This document shows, one piece after another, positions 45,301 through 53,249 of a stretch of 64,000 nt of DNA. A program made the position numbers and the translations under genes. The stretch is from Bradyrhizobium stylosanthis (GTDB taxonomy: Bacteria > Pseudomonadota > Alphaproteobacteria > Rhizobiales > Xanthobacteraceae): NCBI RefSeq assembly GCF_001641335.1, contig NZ_LVEM01000004.1:248001-312000 (forward strand). The letters are read 5' to 3'. Each line of letters starts with the position of its first letter. The stretch's first letter is position 1. The notes under the pieces are model-generated. The model was not told where the DNA came from and did no database searches. It saw only the letters and a list, made by a program, of their open reading frames with translations.

Positions 45301-45419
45301 AGCTTCGGATATTGCCGGATCGGCAGCACCATCGCCGCGCGCAGGCCGATCAGCAGGATCAGCAGGCTGACCACGACCGACAGGACCGGGCGTTTGATGA
45401 AAATATCGGTAAAGCGCAT
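42324..45419 (-). CDS. RND efflux pump, inner-membrane transporter (AcrB/MexF-like)
   Basis: A 1031-aa proton-driven pump of the HAE1 family: N-terminal FIKRPVLSVVVSLLILLIGL, two large periplasmic loops, and about 12 helices. The proton-relay pair lies in AIGLVVDDAIVVVENIHRHL, and the second half has GLLTLVGLITKHGILMVEFAN and RLRPILMTTAAMVTG. It exports drugs, detergents or plant compounds together with the adaptor encoded upstream. No outer-membrane channel gene is present here, so it must use one encoded elsewhere. It lies 71 bp after the adaptor gene, with a hairpin in between, and is followed by a strong terminator. Confidence 0.94.
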   Translation of the reverse strand: MRFTDIFIKRPVLSVVVSLLILLIGLRAAMVLPIRQYPKLSNTVINITTVYPGASADLIQGFITTPIEQAVASAEGVDYMTSSSVLGTSTIQVYIKLNFDPNQALTEVLAKTNSVKYLIPKESNDPIVTKTTGQTTAVMYLGFSSEELSGSAISDYLTRVVQPVLSTVDGVASADILGGQTFAMRLWLDPMKMAGRNVSSADVAAAITANNFQSAAGQTKGYLIVSNISTNTSLTDVNQFRKMIVKAKDGGFVRMEDIATVELAAQSTDASVAFNGERAIFIGVNATPQGNPLTLVKGVRALFPELERNLPPSMKMKVAYDSTKFIQSSIDEVEKTLGEAVIIVIVVIFLFLASLRSVIIPVVTIPLSMIGVCTLMLALGFSFNLLTLLAMVLAIGLVVDDAIVVVENIHRHLEEGKTPVQAAMEGAREIVGPVVSMTITLAAVYAPIGFLGGLTGSLFREFAFTLAGSVIVSGVIALTLSPMMCSVLLKNTEEGRFAKLVNRVFGAMTRWYGRRLDRSLDYKAITGLFAITILGLVGFLYMHTSKELAPEEDQGIVFAVTKAPKYANIDYVDFYGDKLDKEFQKFPETDFRFVLNGINGPQGGIAGLLLKPWEERKRSSIQLKPLVQAELSKIEGVQAFAFNLPPLPGGPGGLPVQMVINSTAGYQTVYEQMEKLKDAARKSGMFIVSDSDLAYNQPNVQVTIDRSKAQDLGVNMQNLGSTLAVLLGGNYINRFNLEGRSYQVIPQVPRGQRLSPESLGGYYVTTNTGQQLPLSTVVSIKTKTDPNSLTHYNQLNSATFSAVPMPGVTVGAAVDFLEGEAKKLPAGFSHDYLADSRQYVQEGNQLAITFGFALIIIFLVLAAQFESLRDPFVIMISVPMAIVGALIPLFFGMATMNIYTQVGLLTLVGLITKHGILMVEFANELQIKERLDRRSAIEMSARIRLRPILMTTAAMVTGLIPLLTATGAGAASRFSIGLVVVAGMSIGTLFTLFVLPAVYVVLATDHRAAADSDRNKQLNELDLGSKALRPT

Positions 45420-45450
45420 CGCGGCGATCTCGATTTCTTTGTCTCAAGAA

Positions 45451-45477
45451 AAGTGATCCGGCCAGGCCGGATCACTT
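45451..45477 (-). promoter_or_regulatory. Strong hairpin between adaptor and pump genes (possible attenuator or processing site)
   Basis: A perfect 13-bp inverted repeat AAGTGATCCGGCC / GGCCGGATCACTT separated by one base, in the 71-bp gap between the adaptor stop and the pump start. On the minus strand it is followed by TTCTTG (only a short T stretch), so it is a weak terminator at best. It could reduce pump expression relative to adaptor or protect mRNA ends. It might also be an operator. Confidence 0.5.
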
Positions 45478-45490
45478 GGATGTATTGGAA

Positions 45491-46684
45491 TCAGTAGCGG
45501 GGCGGCTGCGCCGGGATCTGCGGAGCGGGGTCGGTCGAGATCGACACCGCCGCACCCGATTGCAGCTTGAGCTGGCCGACTGCGACGACCTTGTCGCCCG
45601 CCTTGAGACCCTTGACGATCTCGACGCGGCCTTCGACGCGGTTGCCGGTCTGCACGAAGGTGCGCACCGCGGAGAGGCTGGTCTTGCCGTCCTCTTCCTT
45701 CTTCTCGGTGATCACGAACACGGAGTCACCGTACAGCGTGTAGTCGACCGCCGTTTCGGGAACGGTGATCACCGCCGGCTTCTCCGGCAGCACCACCGTC
45801 GTGGTCACGAACATGCCGGGCTTCAGGATCTTCTCGGGATTGGCGATCGTGGCCTGCACGCGGATGTTGCGGGTGTCGGTAGCGATCTGCGGCTCGATCG
45901 TGGTGATCTTGCCCTCGAAGGTGCGGCCCGGATAGGCGTCGACCTTCAAGCGGACCAGCTGGCCGACCTTGAGGCTGCCGGAATCCTTTTCCGTCACGGT
46001 GAAGTTGGCCCACAGCTCCGACAGGTCGGTCAGCGAGACGATCGCCGTGCCGGCCGTCAGATATTGGCCGACCTCGACCTTGCGGACGCCGAGATCGCCG
46101 GAGAACGGCGCACGCACCAGCTTCTGCGAGATCACCGCCTCGGTCTTGGCGATGCCCGCCAGCGCCTGGTCGTAGGCGGCCTGCGCGTTGTCGACGGTCG
46201 CCTGCGGACCGAACTGGCGCGAAGCCAGCTGCTTGGCGCGGTCGAGCGAGAGCTGCGCGACGGTAGCCTGCGCCTTGTAATTGGCGAGGTCGCCCTGCTC
46301 CGGCATGTCGAAGAACTGCACCAGTGGCGTGCCGGCCTCGACATGCGTACCCGGCTCGAACTTGATCTCGGTGACGCGGCCGTTGACGTCGGCGCTGACG
46401 TCGACCTGGTGAACGGCGGCGAGACCGCCGACTGCGGTCAGCAGGTTCGGCACCACCTCGGACTTGGCCTCGGCCGCGCTGACGGCCGTCGGCGGCGGCT
46501 TATTGTTGGCGAAGAACTGCTTGATCATCTGGCCACGGAAATAATTGAACCAGACGAGACCACCGACGAGCGCAGCGAGCAGCGCGCCGACGATGATGAA
46601 CCAGAGCACCGGCCGGACCGGACGCTTGGGAGCCTTGTTGTCGATCGGTTCGCCCGAAATCTTGTGTTCGGCTACGATGTTCAT
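45491..46684 (-). CDS. RND efflux periplasmic adaptor (membrane fusion protein)
   Basis: A 397-aa adaptor. A proline/lysine-rich cytoplasmic start is followed by a membrane anchor (about residues 22-45, VLWFIIVGALLAALVGGLVW). The barrel-sandwich domain has TAVGGLAAVHQVDVSADVNG and RVTEIKFEPGTHVEAGTPL, a helical hairpin (ASRQFGPQATVDNAQAAYDQ) and APFSGDLGVRKVEVGQYL close it, then the beta-barrel. ATG 46684 lies 1 nt after the tetR stop. It links the pump to an outer-membrane channel. Confidence 0.92.
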   Translation of the reverse strand: MNIVAEHKISGEPIDNKAPKRPVRPVLWFIIVGALLAALVGGLVWFNYFRGQMIKQFFANNKPPPTAVSAAEAKSEVVPNLLTAVGGLAAVHQVDVSADVNGRVTEIKFEPGTHVEAGTPLVQFFDMPEQGDLANYKAQATVAQLSLDRAKQLASRQFGPQATVDNAQAAYDQALAGIAKTEAVISQKLVRAPFSGDLGVRKVEVGQYLTAGTAIVSLTDLSELWANFTVTEKDSGSLKVGQLVRLKVDAYPGRTFEGKITTIEPQIATDTRNIRVQATIANPEKILKPGMFVTTTVVLPEKPAVITVPETAVDYTLYGDSVFVITEKKEEDGKTSLSAVRTFVQTGNRVEGRVEIVKGLKAGDKVVAVGQLKLQSGAAVSISTDPAPQIPAQPPRY

Positions 46685-46685
46685 G

Positions 46686-47387
46686 TCATGCACTTTCTGC
46701 AATCGCCGGCTTGCCCGCATCCGCGGCCTGATCGCGGCCCAAATGCGAAGCAATTGCGGCGTCGTTAAGTCCGATACCCCTCAGGAGAAACTCACAGAGC
46801 TGCCGCTCGAGGTCGCCAGCCTTGCCGTAAGCGAGGCAAGGCGTGGCCGGCAGCCTGGTCAGCGCAGCCATCATCACCGTGTGATGCGCGAACCAGAACA
46901 GGTTGAGCGGATCGCCGCTGAACGGCCGCGCGTCACCGCTGGCCACCGCGCGCTCGAGCGAGGTGACGAAGACCGCCCCGATCAGCTTCTCGATCTTGGC
47001 ATATAGCAGACGGGCGAATTCGCCATCATCCAAATGGCTCGTGGCCATCAGTCGCAGGCGCTGCGCCTCTTCCTGGTCCGGCCCGTCGGCGACCTCGAGA
47101 AAATGCTCGACCATGCCGCGGATCAGCTCGACCAGGGCCGCCGTCGACGGCTCCCGCTCGAGCAGCTCCATCAAGGCCGGGTCCGCCTCACATTCGTCGC
47201 TGAGGATTTCGGCGTAGAGCGCCGCCTTGGACGGGAAGTGCTTGAACAGCAGCGCTTCGGAAATGGCAGCGGCGGCCGCCACGCTCTTGGTCGTGGTGCC
47301 GGTATAGCCGTGTCGGGCAAAGCAGCGTTTCGCGGCGCCGAGGATCAATTGACGCCTCAGGTCGCTCGTCATTCGCAATGAGCTCAT
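46686..47387 (-). CDS. TetR/AcrR family repressor of the RND pump
   Basis: A 233-aa regulator (228 aa if the ATG at 47372 is used; neither start has a clear ribosome binding site). The N-terminal helix-turn-helix reads LILGAAKRCFARHGYTGTTT, then AISEALLFKHFPSKAALYAEI. The C-terminal domain has a ligand-binding helix bundle. First gene of the tetR-adaptor-pump operon with a 16-bp palindrome at 47392-47407 just upstream of the start, consistent with negative autoregulation relieved by pump substrates. Confidence 0.88.
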   Translation of the reverse strand: MSSLRMTSDLRRQLILGAAKRCFARHGYTGTTTKSVAAAAAISEALLFKHFPSKAALYAEILSDECEADPALMELLEREPSTAALVELIRGMVEHFLEVADGPDQEEAQRLRLMATSHLDDGEFARLLYAKIEKLIGAVFVTSLERAVASGDARPFSGDPLNLFWFAHHTVMMAALTRLPATPCLAYGKAGDLERQLCEFLLRGIGLNDAAIASHLGRDQAADAGKPAIAESA

Positions 47388-47391
47388 GCTA

Positions 47392-47407
47392 GTGAGTAAG
47401 CACTCAC
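47392..47407 (-). promoter_or_regulatory. Operator palindrome upstream of the tetR-RND operon
   Basis: GTGAGTAAGCACTCAC: perfect 6-bp arms GTGAGT / ACTCAC around AAGC, ending 5 nt before the first start codon. GTGAGT-N4-ACTCAC sites are known from TetR-controlled RND operons in other Proteobacteria, so this is the probable binding site of the adjacent repressor. Confidence 0.7.
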
Positions 47408-47535
47408 CCACGCAAAAGTCAAGCACTATGCTGCATCGCAACCAGAATGCGTTGTAAAATCAGTGGAAATCAGTCGCGACTGCACGGCCCGCGAGCATAA
47501 TCGTGCTCGCAGGCCCCATGACGAGCGGGGCCGAC

Positions 47536-48126
47536 CTAGATCGGCTGGAAGCCGAGGTCGCCGCGGATCCGGTTGACGATGTAGGTGCCGTCCCGGGTGG
47601 GGAGGATCCGCTCGAGGCTGGCGTTATCGATCTTAACATTGACAAAGCGCGGCCCCGCCGAGACGTCGTGGACGGCTCTAGCGAAGGCCTCGACCTCGGC
47701 CATGGTCGTGACCGACCGGCTGTCCGCGATGCCGCAGGCCTTGGCGACGCCGACCAGGTCGGCGGCGGCCGAGGTGTGGCTGGTCTGGCCGCCGGTCTCG
47801 CCATAGGCCTCGTTGTCGAGCACGACGATCGAGAGGTTGGCCGGCTTCTGCAGGCCGATGGTGGCAAAGCTGCCGAGGCCCATCAGCATCTCGCCGTCGC
47901 CGGTGATGACCAGCACCGGCAGCTTTGGCTGCGCCAGCGCCAGCCCGAGGCCGATCATCGCGGCGCCGCCCATGCCGCCCCAGAGATAGAAATTGCGGGC
48001 GTGGTCGCCGGCGGCGCACATGTCGTTGGTGGAGGCCCCTAGGCCGCCGATCGCGACGACGTCCTTGCGGTTGGCCAGCAGGGTGGAGACCACCTGGCGG
48101 CGGTCGAGGAGATTGGCCTTGCTCAT
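47536..48126 (-). CDS. TPP-dependent decarboxylase, C-terminal (pyrophosphate-binding) subunit
   Basis: A 196-aa subunit resembling the beta chain of sulfopyruvate decarboxylase and the C-terminal half of phosphonopyruvate decarboxylase. The TPP/Mg motif begins GDGEM at 76-80 and ends LDNEAYGETGG near 103-113. The earlier LWGGMGGAAMIGLGLAL is also typical. Its ATG overlaps the stop of the partner gene (ATGA). No phosphonate or sulfonate genes are close, so the 2-oxo acid substrate cannot be assigned. Confidence 0.8.
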   Translation of the reverse strand: MSKANLLDRRQVVSTLLANRKDVVAIGGLGASTNDMCAAGDHARNFYLWGGMGGAAMIGLGLALAQPKLPVLVITGDGEMLMGLGSFATIGLQKPANLSIVVLDNEAYGETGGQTSHTSAAADLVGVAKACGIADSRSVTTMAEVEAFARAVHDVSAGPRFVNVKIDNASLERILPTRDGTYIVNRIRGDLGFQPI

Positions 48127-48665
48127 TTGGTGAATACCTTGGCGCCGATCAGGCGCTGCGACAGAAGGACGGCGGTGGGCGTGAGCGCGTTGTAGGCCTG
48201 CGAGGCAGCCGCCTCGAGCACCGCCGGCACCTCGGGCGCGCTGGAGGCGCGCAGCACCTGGACGCCCGAGAGCTCGAACACGCCCTGCGTGGTCGATCCC
48301 ATCGGCACCTGCCACGGATTGAACTCACCCCACTCGCCGCGCATGGTCACGAGCGTGAGGAAGGGGAAGCGCAGGATCGGGATCAGCGACAGCATGTTGA
48401 TGCAATTGCCGACGCCGCTCGACTGCATCAGCAGCACGCCGCGCTGGCCGCCCGCCCAGGCGCCGGCAAGCAGGGCCACGCCCTCCTCCTCCGTCGTCAG
48501 CGGAATGCCGCGCATGGTGGAGGAGCCCAGCACGCGCTCAATCAGTTTCGAGTGGCCGGCATCGGGCACATAAGGCACCTGCCGGACGTCGAAGCGTTGC
48601 AAGGTTGCGAAAATATCATCGGGCCAATTTGGCGCCGTGTCGGTAGCGTCAGCGCGTGCGTGCAT
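48123..48665 (-). CDS. TPP-dependent decarboxylase, N-terminal (pyrimidine-binding) subunit
   Basis: A 180-aa partner of the preceding entry. LTTEEEGVALLAGAW (from residue 56) holds the Glu that activates TPP, and VLLMQSSGVGNCINMLSLI is a typical pyrimidine-domain segment, as in sulfopyruvate decarboxylase alpha. ATG 48665 has AGGAAA directly upstream; an extension of 20 codons would run into an intergenic tandem repeat. The pair replaces a single-chain enzyme of about 380 aa. Divergent from the P450 gene. Confidence 0.8.
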   Translation of the reverse strand: MHARADATDTAPNWPDDIFATLQRFDVRQVPYVPDAGHSKLIERVLGSSTMRGIPLTTEEEGVALLAGAWAGGQRGVLLMQSSGVGNCINMLSLIPILRFPFLTLVTMRGEWGEFNPWQVPMGSTTQGVFELSGVQVLRASSAPEVPAVLEAAASQAYNALTPTAVLLSQRLIGAKVFTK

Positions 48666-48686
48666 TTTCCTGTCCGGTCGGCTAGC

Positions 48687-48732
48687 AAGATGCCAAGACT
48701 TAAGATGCCAAGACTGTAGACGCATGCATGCG
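48687..48732. promoter_or_regulatory. Tandem 15-bp repeat and palindrome between divergent TPP-enzyme and P450 genes
   Basis: AAGATGCCAAGACTT (48687-48701) is followed directly by AAGATGCCAAGACTG (48702-48716), 14 of 15 identical, then a perfect 12-bp palindrome CGCATGCATGCG (48721-48732). They occupy the 120-bp gap between two divergently transcribed units and could be regulator-binding sites. No regulator gene is adjacent. Confidence 0.5.
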
Positions 48733-48785
48733 CCGACCAGAACAACAAAAACGGCATAACGGCTTTAACCGGCGAGTATAACGGG

Positions 48786-50006
48786 ATGAACGCAGATGCG
48801 AAGGCGCTGGCCGCCAGCTTCGACCTCGAGAAGCTGACGCCTGATTTCTACGACAACCCCTACCCGACCTATCGTGCACTGCGGGAGAACGAACCGGTCA
48901 AGCGCCTGCCGAACGGCACGGTGTTCCTGACCCGCTACGACGATCTCGTCACCACCTACAAGAACACGAAGTCGTTCAGCTCGGACAAGAAGCGCGAGTT
49001 CGCGCCGAAATACGGCGACACGCCGCTCTACGAGCATCACACCACCAGCCTCGTCTTCAACGACCCGCCGGCGCACACCCGCGTGCGGCGCCTGATCATG
49101 GGCGCATTGTCGCCGCGCGCGATCGCGGGGATGGAAGGCGATCTCGTCAAGCTGGTCGACGGCCTGCTCGACGCCATCGCCGCCAAAGGCGCGTGCGAGC
49201 TGATCGAGGATTTCGCCGCGTCCATTCCCATCGAGGTGATCGGCAATCTGCTCGACGTTCCCCACGGGGAACGCGGACCGCTGCGCGACTGGTCGCTGGC
49301 GATCCTCGGGGCGCTCGAGCCCGTGGTGTCGCCAGACGTCGCCGCACGCGGCAACAGGGCTGTGACGGACTTCCTCGCCTATCTCGAAACGCTGGTGGCG
49401 CGCAGGCGAGCCAAGCCCGGCAATCCCGATAGAGACGAGCTGACGCGACTGATCCAGGGTGAGGAGAATGGCGAGCGGCTGACCGAGAAGGAGCTGCTGC
49501 ACAATTGCATCTTCCTGCTCAATGCCGGCCACGAGACCACCACCAACCTGATCGGCAACGGCCTCGTCGCGCTCGACCGCAATCCGGACCAGAAGCAACG
49601 CCTGATCGACAACCCCGACCTGATCAAGACCGCCGTCGAGGAGATGCTGCGTTACGAAAGCTCGAACCAGCTCGGCAACCGCATGACCACGGAAAAGGTC
49701 GAGCTCGGCGGCGTGATGCTCGAGGCCGGGACGTCGGTGACCTTGTGCATCGGTGCTGCCAACCGCGATCCCGCGCAATTCCCGGACCCCGAACGCTTCG
49801 ACATCGCGCGGACGCCGAACCGCCACCTCGCGTTTGCCACCGGCGCGCATCAATGCGCGGGCATGGCGCTGGCGCGGCTGGAAGGTGCCATTGCGATCTC
49901 ACGGTTCCTGGCGCGCTTCCCGGACTATACCGTGAGCGGGCAGCCGGTGCGGGGCGGACGGGTGCGGTTCCGCGGATTCCTGAGCGTGCCCTGCGCGCTC
50001 GGCTAG
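48786..50006 (+). CDS. Cytochrome P450 (class I, soluble)
   Basis: A 406-aa P450. I-helix NAGHETTT (246-253), ExxR Glu286-Arg289, and the haem loop FATGAHQCAG with Cys357. It starts close to LTPDFYDNPYPTYRALRENE, usual for bacterial P450s. No ferredoxin or ferredoxin reductase gene is near, so electrons must come from proteins encoded elsewhere. It reads away from the TPP enzyme pair with which it shares an intergenic region. Substrate unknown. Confidence 0.92.
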   Translation: MNADAKALAASFDLEKLTPDFYDNPYPTYRALRENEPVKRLPNGTVFLTRYDDLVTTYKNTKSFSSDKKREFAPKYGDTPLYEHHTTSLVFNDPPAHTRVRRLIMGALSPRAIAGMEGDLVKLVDGLLDAIAAKGACELIEDFAASIPIEVIGNLLDVPHGERGPLRDWSLAILGALEPVVSPDVAARGNRAVTDFLAYLETLVARRRAKPGNPDRDELTRLIQGEENGERLTEKELLHNCIFLLNAGHETTTNLIGNGLVALDRNPDQKQRLIDNPDLIKTAVEEMLRYESSNQLGNRMTTEKVELGGVMLEAGTSVTLCIGAANRDPAQFPDPERFDIARTPNRHLAFATGAHQCAGMALARLEGAIAISRFLARFPDYTVSGQPVRGGRVRFRGFLSVPCALG

Positions 50007-50231
50007 GGGCCCCAAAACAAAACATCGAAAACAACCCCATGCACAGTAGGCGGCGGGTCCACGAGCGATACCCTGTGGTTCGGCAGAACCATCTGACATG
50101 TCGGGCAAATCAGGCCGAGCCGCGCATCGGGCACATGAAGGCTTCCGCGCGGGCAGATTGATACCCACATCAGCTTGAGCGCGGCCGGCGCGGTCACTTG
50201 ATCCCGGCGCGCAGCAATGGAGTGACGACAG

Positions 50232-51446
<1,215 letters not shown>

Positions 51447-51623
51447 GCCTGCCTGCGTCGGCCGTGAGGACGGCGTCGCGTTCTCTCGTTGCGATTTGCG
51501 CGGCGGTCGAACGAAGCGGGCGACGTCATCGTCCCGCTTCAAAGCCCGACGAGACCATGCATGTCCCTGCCCTCTGTATGGGTGCAGTGGCATGTAACGT
51601 AAACGACGTCCTCGTTTCTGACC

Positions 51624-51824
51624 TCACGCGGAGATCGTCTTCGGCTCAGCATCATTCGTGCTTGTGATCGCGTTGCATTGTTGGAAGTGAGAAGACAACG
51701 CAAGCTCGGCCAGATGATCCCAGTATTCTGCTTCTGCAAGCAGCTTCCACTTGTTCATGCTGTTGTAGGCGGCCTGTTGGCGGCACAGTGAGCTCATCGC
51801 ACGCAACCGTCGAACTTTATCCAC
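51624..51824 (-). CDS. Small conserved hypothetical protein (66 aa)
   Basis: A short gene starting at GTG 51824 with a strong ribosome binding site (GGGAGG, 7 nt upstream). The protein, VDKVRRLRAMSSLCRQQAAY onward, has a basic helix with one Cys, then LLAEAEYWDHLAELALSSHF, a second amphipathic helix. I have seen similar short proteins annotated as hypothetical in Bradyrhizobium. No function is assigned. The longer open frame upstream is probably not coding. A perfect hairpin (51840-51861) lies in its 5' leader, 15 nt before the start, suggesting RNA- or repressor-level control. Confidence 0.65.
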   Translation of the reverse strand: MDKVRRLRAMSSLCRQQAAYNSMNKWKLLAEAEYWDHLAELALSSHFQQCNAITSTNDAEPKTISA

Positions 51825-51839
51825 TGCGGACCTCCCTTC

Positions 51840-51861
51840 GCGCTTGCTTGTTTGCAAGCGC
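51840..51861 (-). promoter_or_regulatory. Leader hairpin/operator of the 66-aa gene
   Basis: Perfect 8-bp inverted repeat GCGCTTGC / GCAAGCGC around TTGTTT. In the transcript it would form a stable stem ending just before the GAAGGGAGG ribosome binding site. Confidence 0.5.
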
Positions 51862-52385
51862 ATTTGTGTTGTCACAGCTTCGCAGATCGAATTGACGCGT
51901 GATAGCCCGGTGTTTGACGGTGAATCGATGTTAGCGCAATCGTCTGACTTTTCACCGAACAGTCGCAATAAAGCACGCCGGTGCCTCCGGCAAAGCTCGC
52001 CAGCCCTGTCACGCCGATCACAGCAATGGCCCCGACGGTTGCACGTCGGGGCCATTCAAGATCAACAGGCATGGGTACATCCGCCGCGCCTGCTGAACGT
52101 TGATGCCACTGATTACCGCATCCGATCTGGCACAGACTGTGGCGAGGCTGCGGCATCGGAATGATGACATTCTGCCTGAAAGCTGATGTCGGTCCACCTC
52201 ATCATTGGTGGTACTCCGACCAGCTCGCTGCTTCGCCAGTGTCCTCGACGGGCCATACTGACGAGCAGCCAAGCGGGGCGCCCCTGCCTAGATGAGCTCC
52301 ATGCCACGCTGAGCAGTGAGCAGAAGGCCCGCTTCGACACGCGGCAGCAGGCCTCAAGCCCGTAAAGGCCGCACCTCTGGTAACT
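51862..52385. other. Gene-free region with a strong hairpin
   Basis: About 520 bp without a credible gene. The main structure is a 12-bp perfect stem AATGGCCCCGAC / GTCGGGGCCATT with an 8-nt loop at 52025-52056, not followed by a T run on either strand. A minus-strand frame over it encodes a short hydrophobic stretch (about 52020-52070), but it lacks a start signal. GC content is slightly lower than in the neighbouring genes. Confidence 0.4.
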
Positions 52386-53249
52386 CTACACCACCGTCTT
52401 GTGGCGTTCGATGCAGATGCGCAGCACCTCGTCGATCGGCCTGCCCCACCAGTCGTTGGAGAAGATTTCGATCTCGGAATAGCCAGCAAAGCCCTGGGCT
52501 TCGACCGCCTTGCGCACCGATTTGATGTCGATGACGCCGTCGCCCATCATGCCGCGGTCGTTGAGGATGTCCTTGGTCGGCACCAGCCAGTCGCAGACAT
52601 GGAACGCGAGCAACCGATCCTTGCCGGCGCGCGCGATCTGGCCCATCAGCTCCGGATCCCACCAGATGTGATAGACGTCGAGCGCGACGCCGAGCATGCC
52701 GCTGCGGGCAGGATCGAGCCGGTCGCAGATGTCGAGCGCCTGCTTCGTCGTATTCACGCAGGCGCGGTCGCCGGCATAGGCAGGATGCAAGGGCTCGATC
52801 GCCAGCGGCAGCTTTGCCTGCCTGGCATAGTCGAGCATCTCCGCGAGGGCTTCCTCGACCTGCCCGCGCGCCGCCACGATGTCCTTCGACGGCTCGCTGC
52901 CCGGACGCGAATATTGCGGCAGGCCGCCGACGACGAGCACGATGCAGGATGCACCCAGCGCCTTGGCTTCATCGACGCAGCGGCGGTTGTCGTCGCGCAC
53001 TTCGCCCCGGCGCGATGCGTCGGAGGTGAACATGCCGCCACGGCAATAGCCGGAGAGATCGAGACCGGCATCGCGCACGGCGCGCGCAGCACGGTCGAGA
53101 CCGACGGAAGCGACCTGGTCGCGCCAGGGATCGATGGCGCGAATGCCATGCTTCGCGCAGGCATCGATGATCTCTACCAAATCACCCTGCTTGCGGACGG
53201 TCGCCGTGTTCAGCGACAGCCAGCGATGGTCGGACGAAAAATCGCGCAT
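52386..53249 (-). CDS. Sugar phosphate isomerase/epimerase-like TIM barrel
   Basis: A 287-aa xylose-isomerase-like TIM barrel. It reads WLSLNTATVRKQGDLVEIID at the start, LPLAIEPLHPAYAGDRACVN (strand with the metal Glu), LGVALDVYHIWWDPEL (metal Asp/His) and GYSEIEIFSNDWWGR (second Glu). Relatives isomerise or epimerise sugars, inosose or hydroxypyruvate. Its ATG overlaps the DUF993 stop by one base (TGATG); last gene of the unknown catabolic operon. Confidence 0.85.
   Translation of the reverse strand: MRDFSSDHRWLSLNTATVRKQGDLVEIIDACAKHGIRAIDPWRDQVASVGLDRAARAVRDAGLDLSGYCRGGMFTSDASRRGEVRDDNRRCVDEAKALGASCIVLVVGGLPQYSRPGSEPSKDIVAARGQVEEALAEMLDYARQAKLPLAIEPLHPAYAGDRACVNTTKQALDICDRLDPARSGMLGVALDVYHIWWDPELMGQIARAGKDRLLAFHVCDWLVPTKDILNDRGMMGDGVIDIKSVRKAVEAQGFAGYSEIEIFSNDWWGRPIDEVLRICIERHKTVV

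Noticed and set aside
39681..45497. A plus-strand open frame of over 1,900 codons antisense to the kinase and RND pump
   Set aside because: It is a by-product of high GC codon bias: its translation is low-complexity (rich in Arg, His, Gln, Asp), has no recognisable domain, and both genes beneath it carry intact catalytic motifs on the other strand.
47536..48665. Naming the TPP pair ComDE (coenzyme M synthesis) or phosphonopyruvate decarboxylase
   Set aside because: Only the fold and TPP motifs can be seen; no phosphonate, sulfolactate or coenzyme M genes lie nearby, so a named substrate would be unsupported.
51862..52160. A small hydrophobic minus-strand protein over the 52025-52056 hairpin
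   Set aside because: No ribosome binding site or sensible start, and the frame crosses a perfect palindrome; more likely noncoding.
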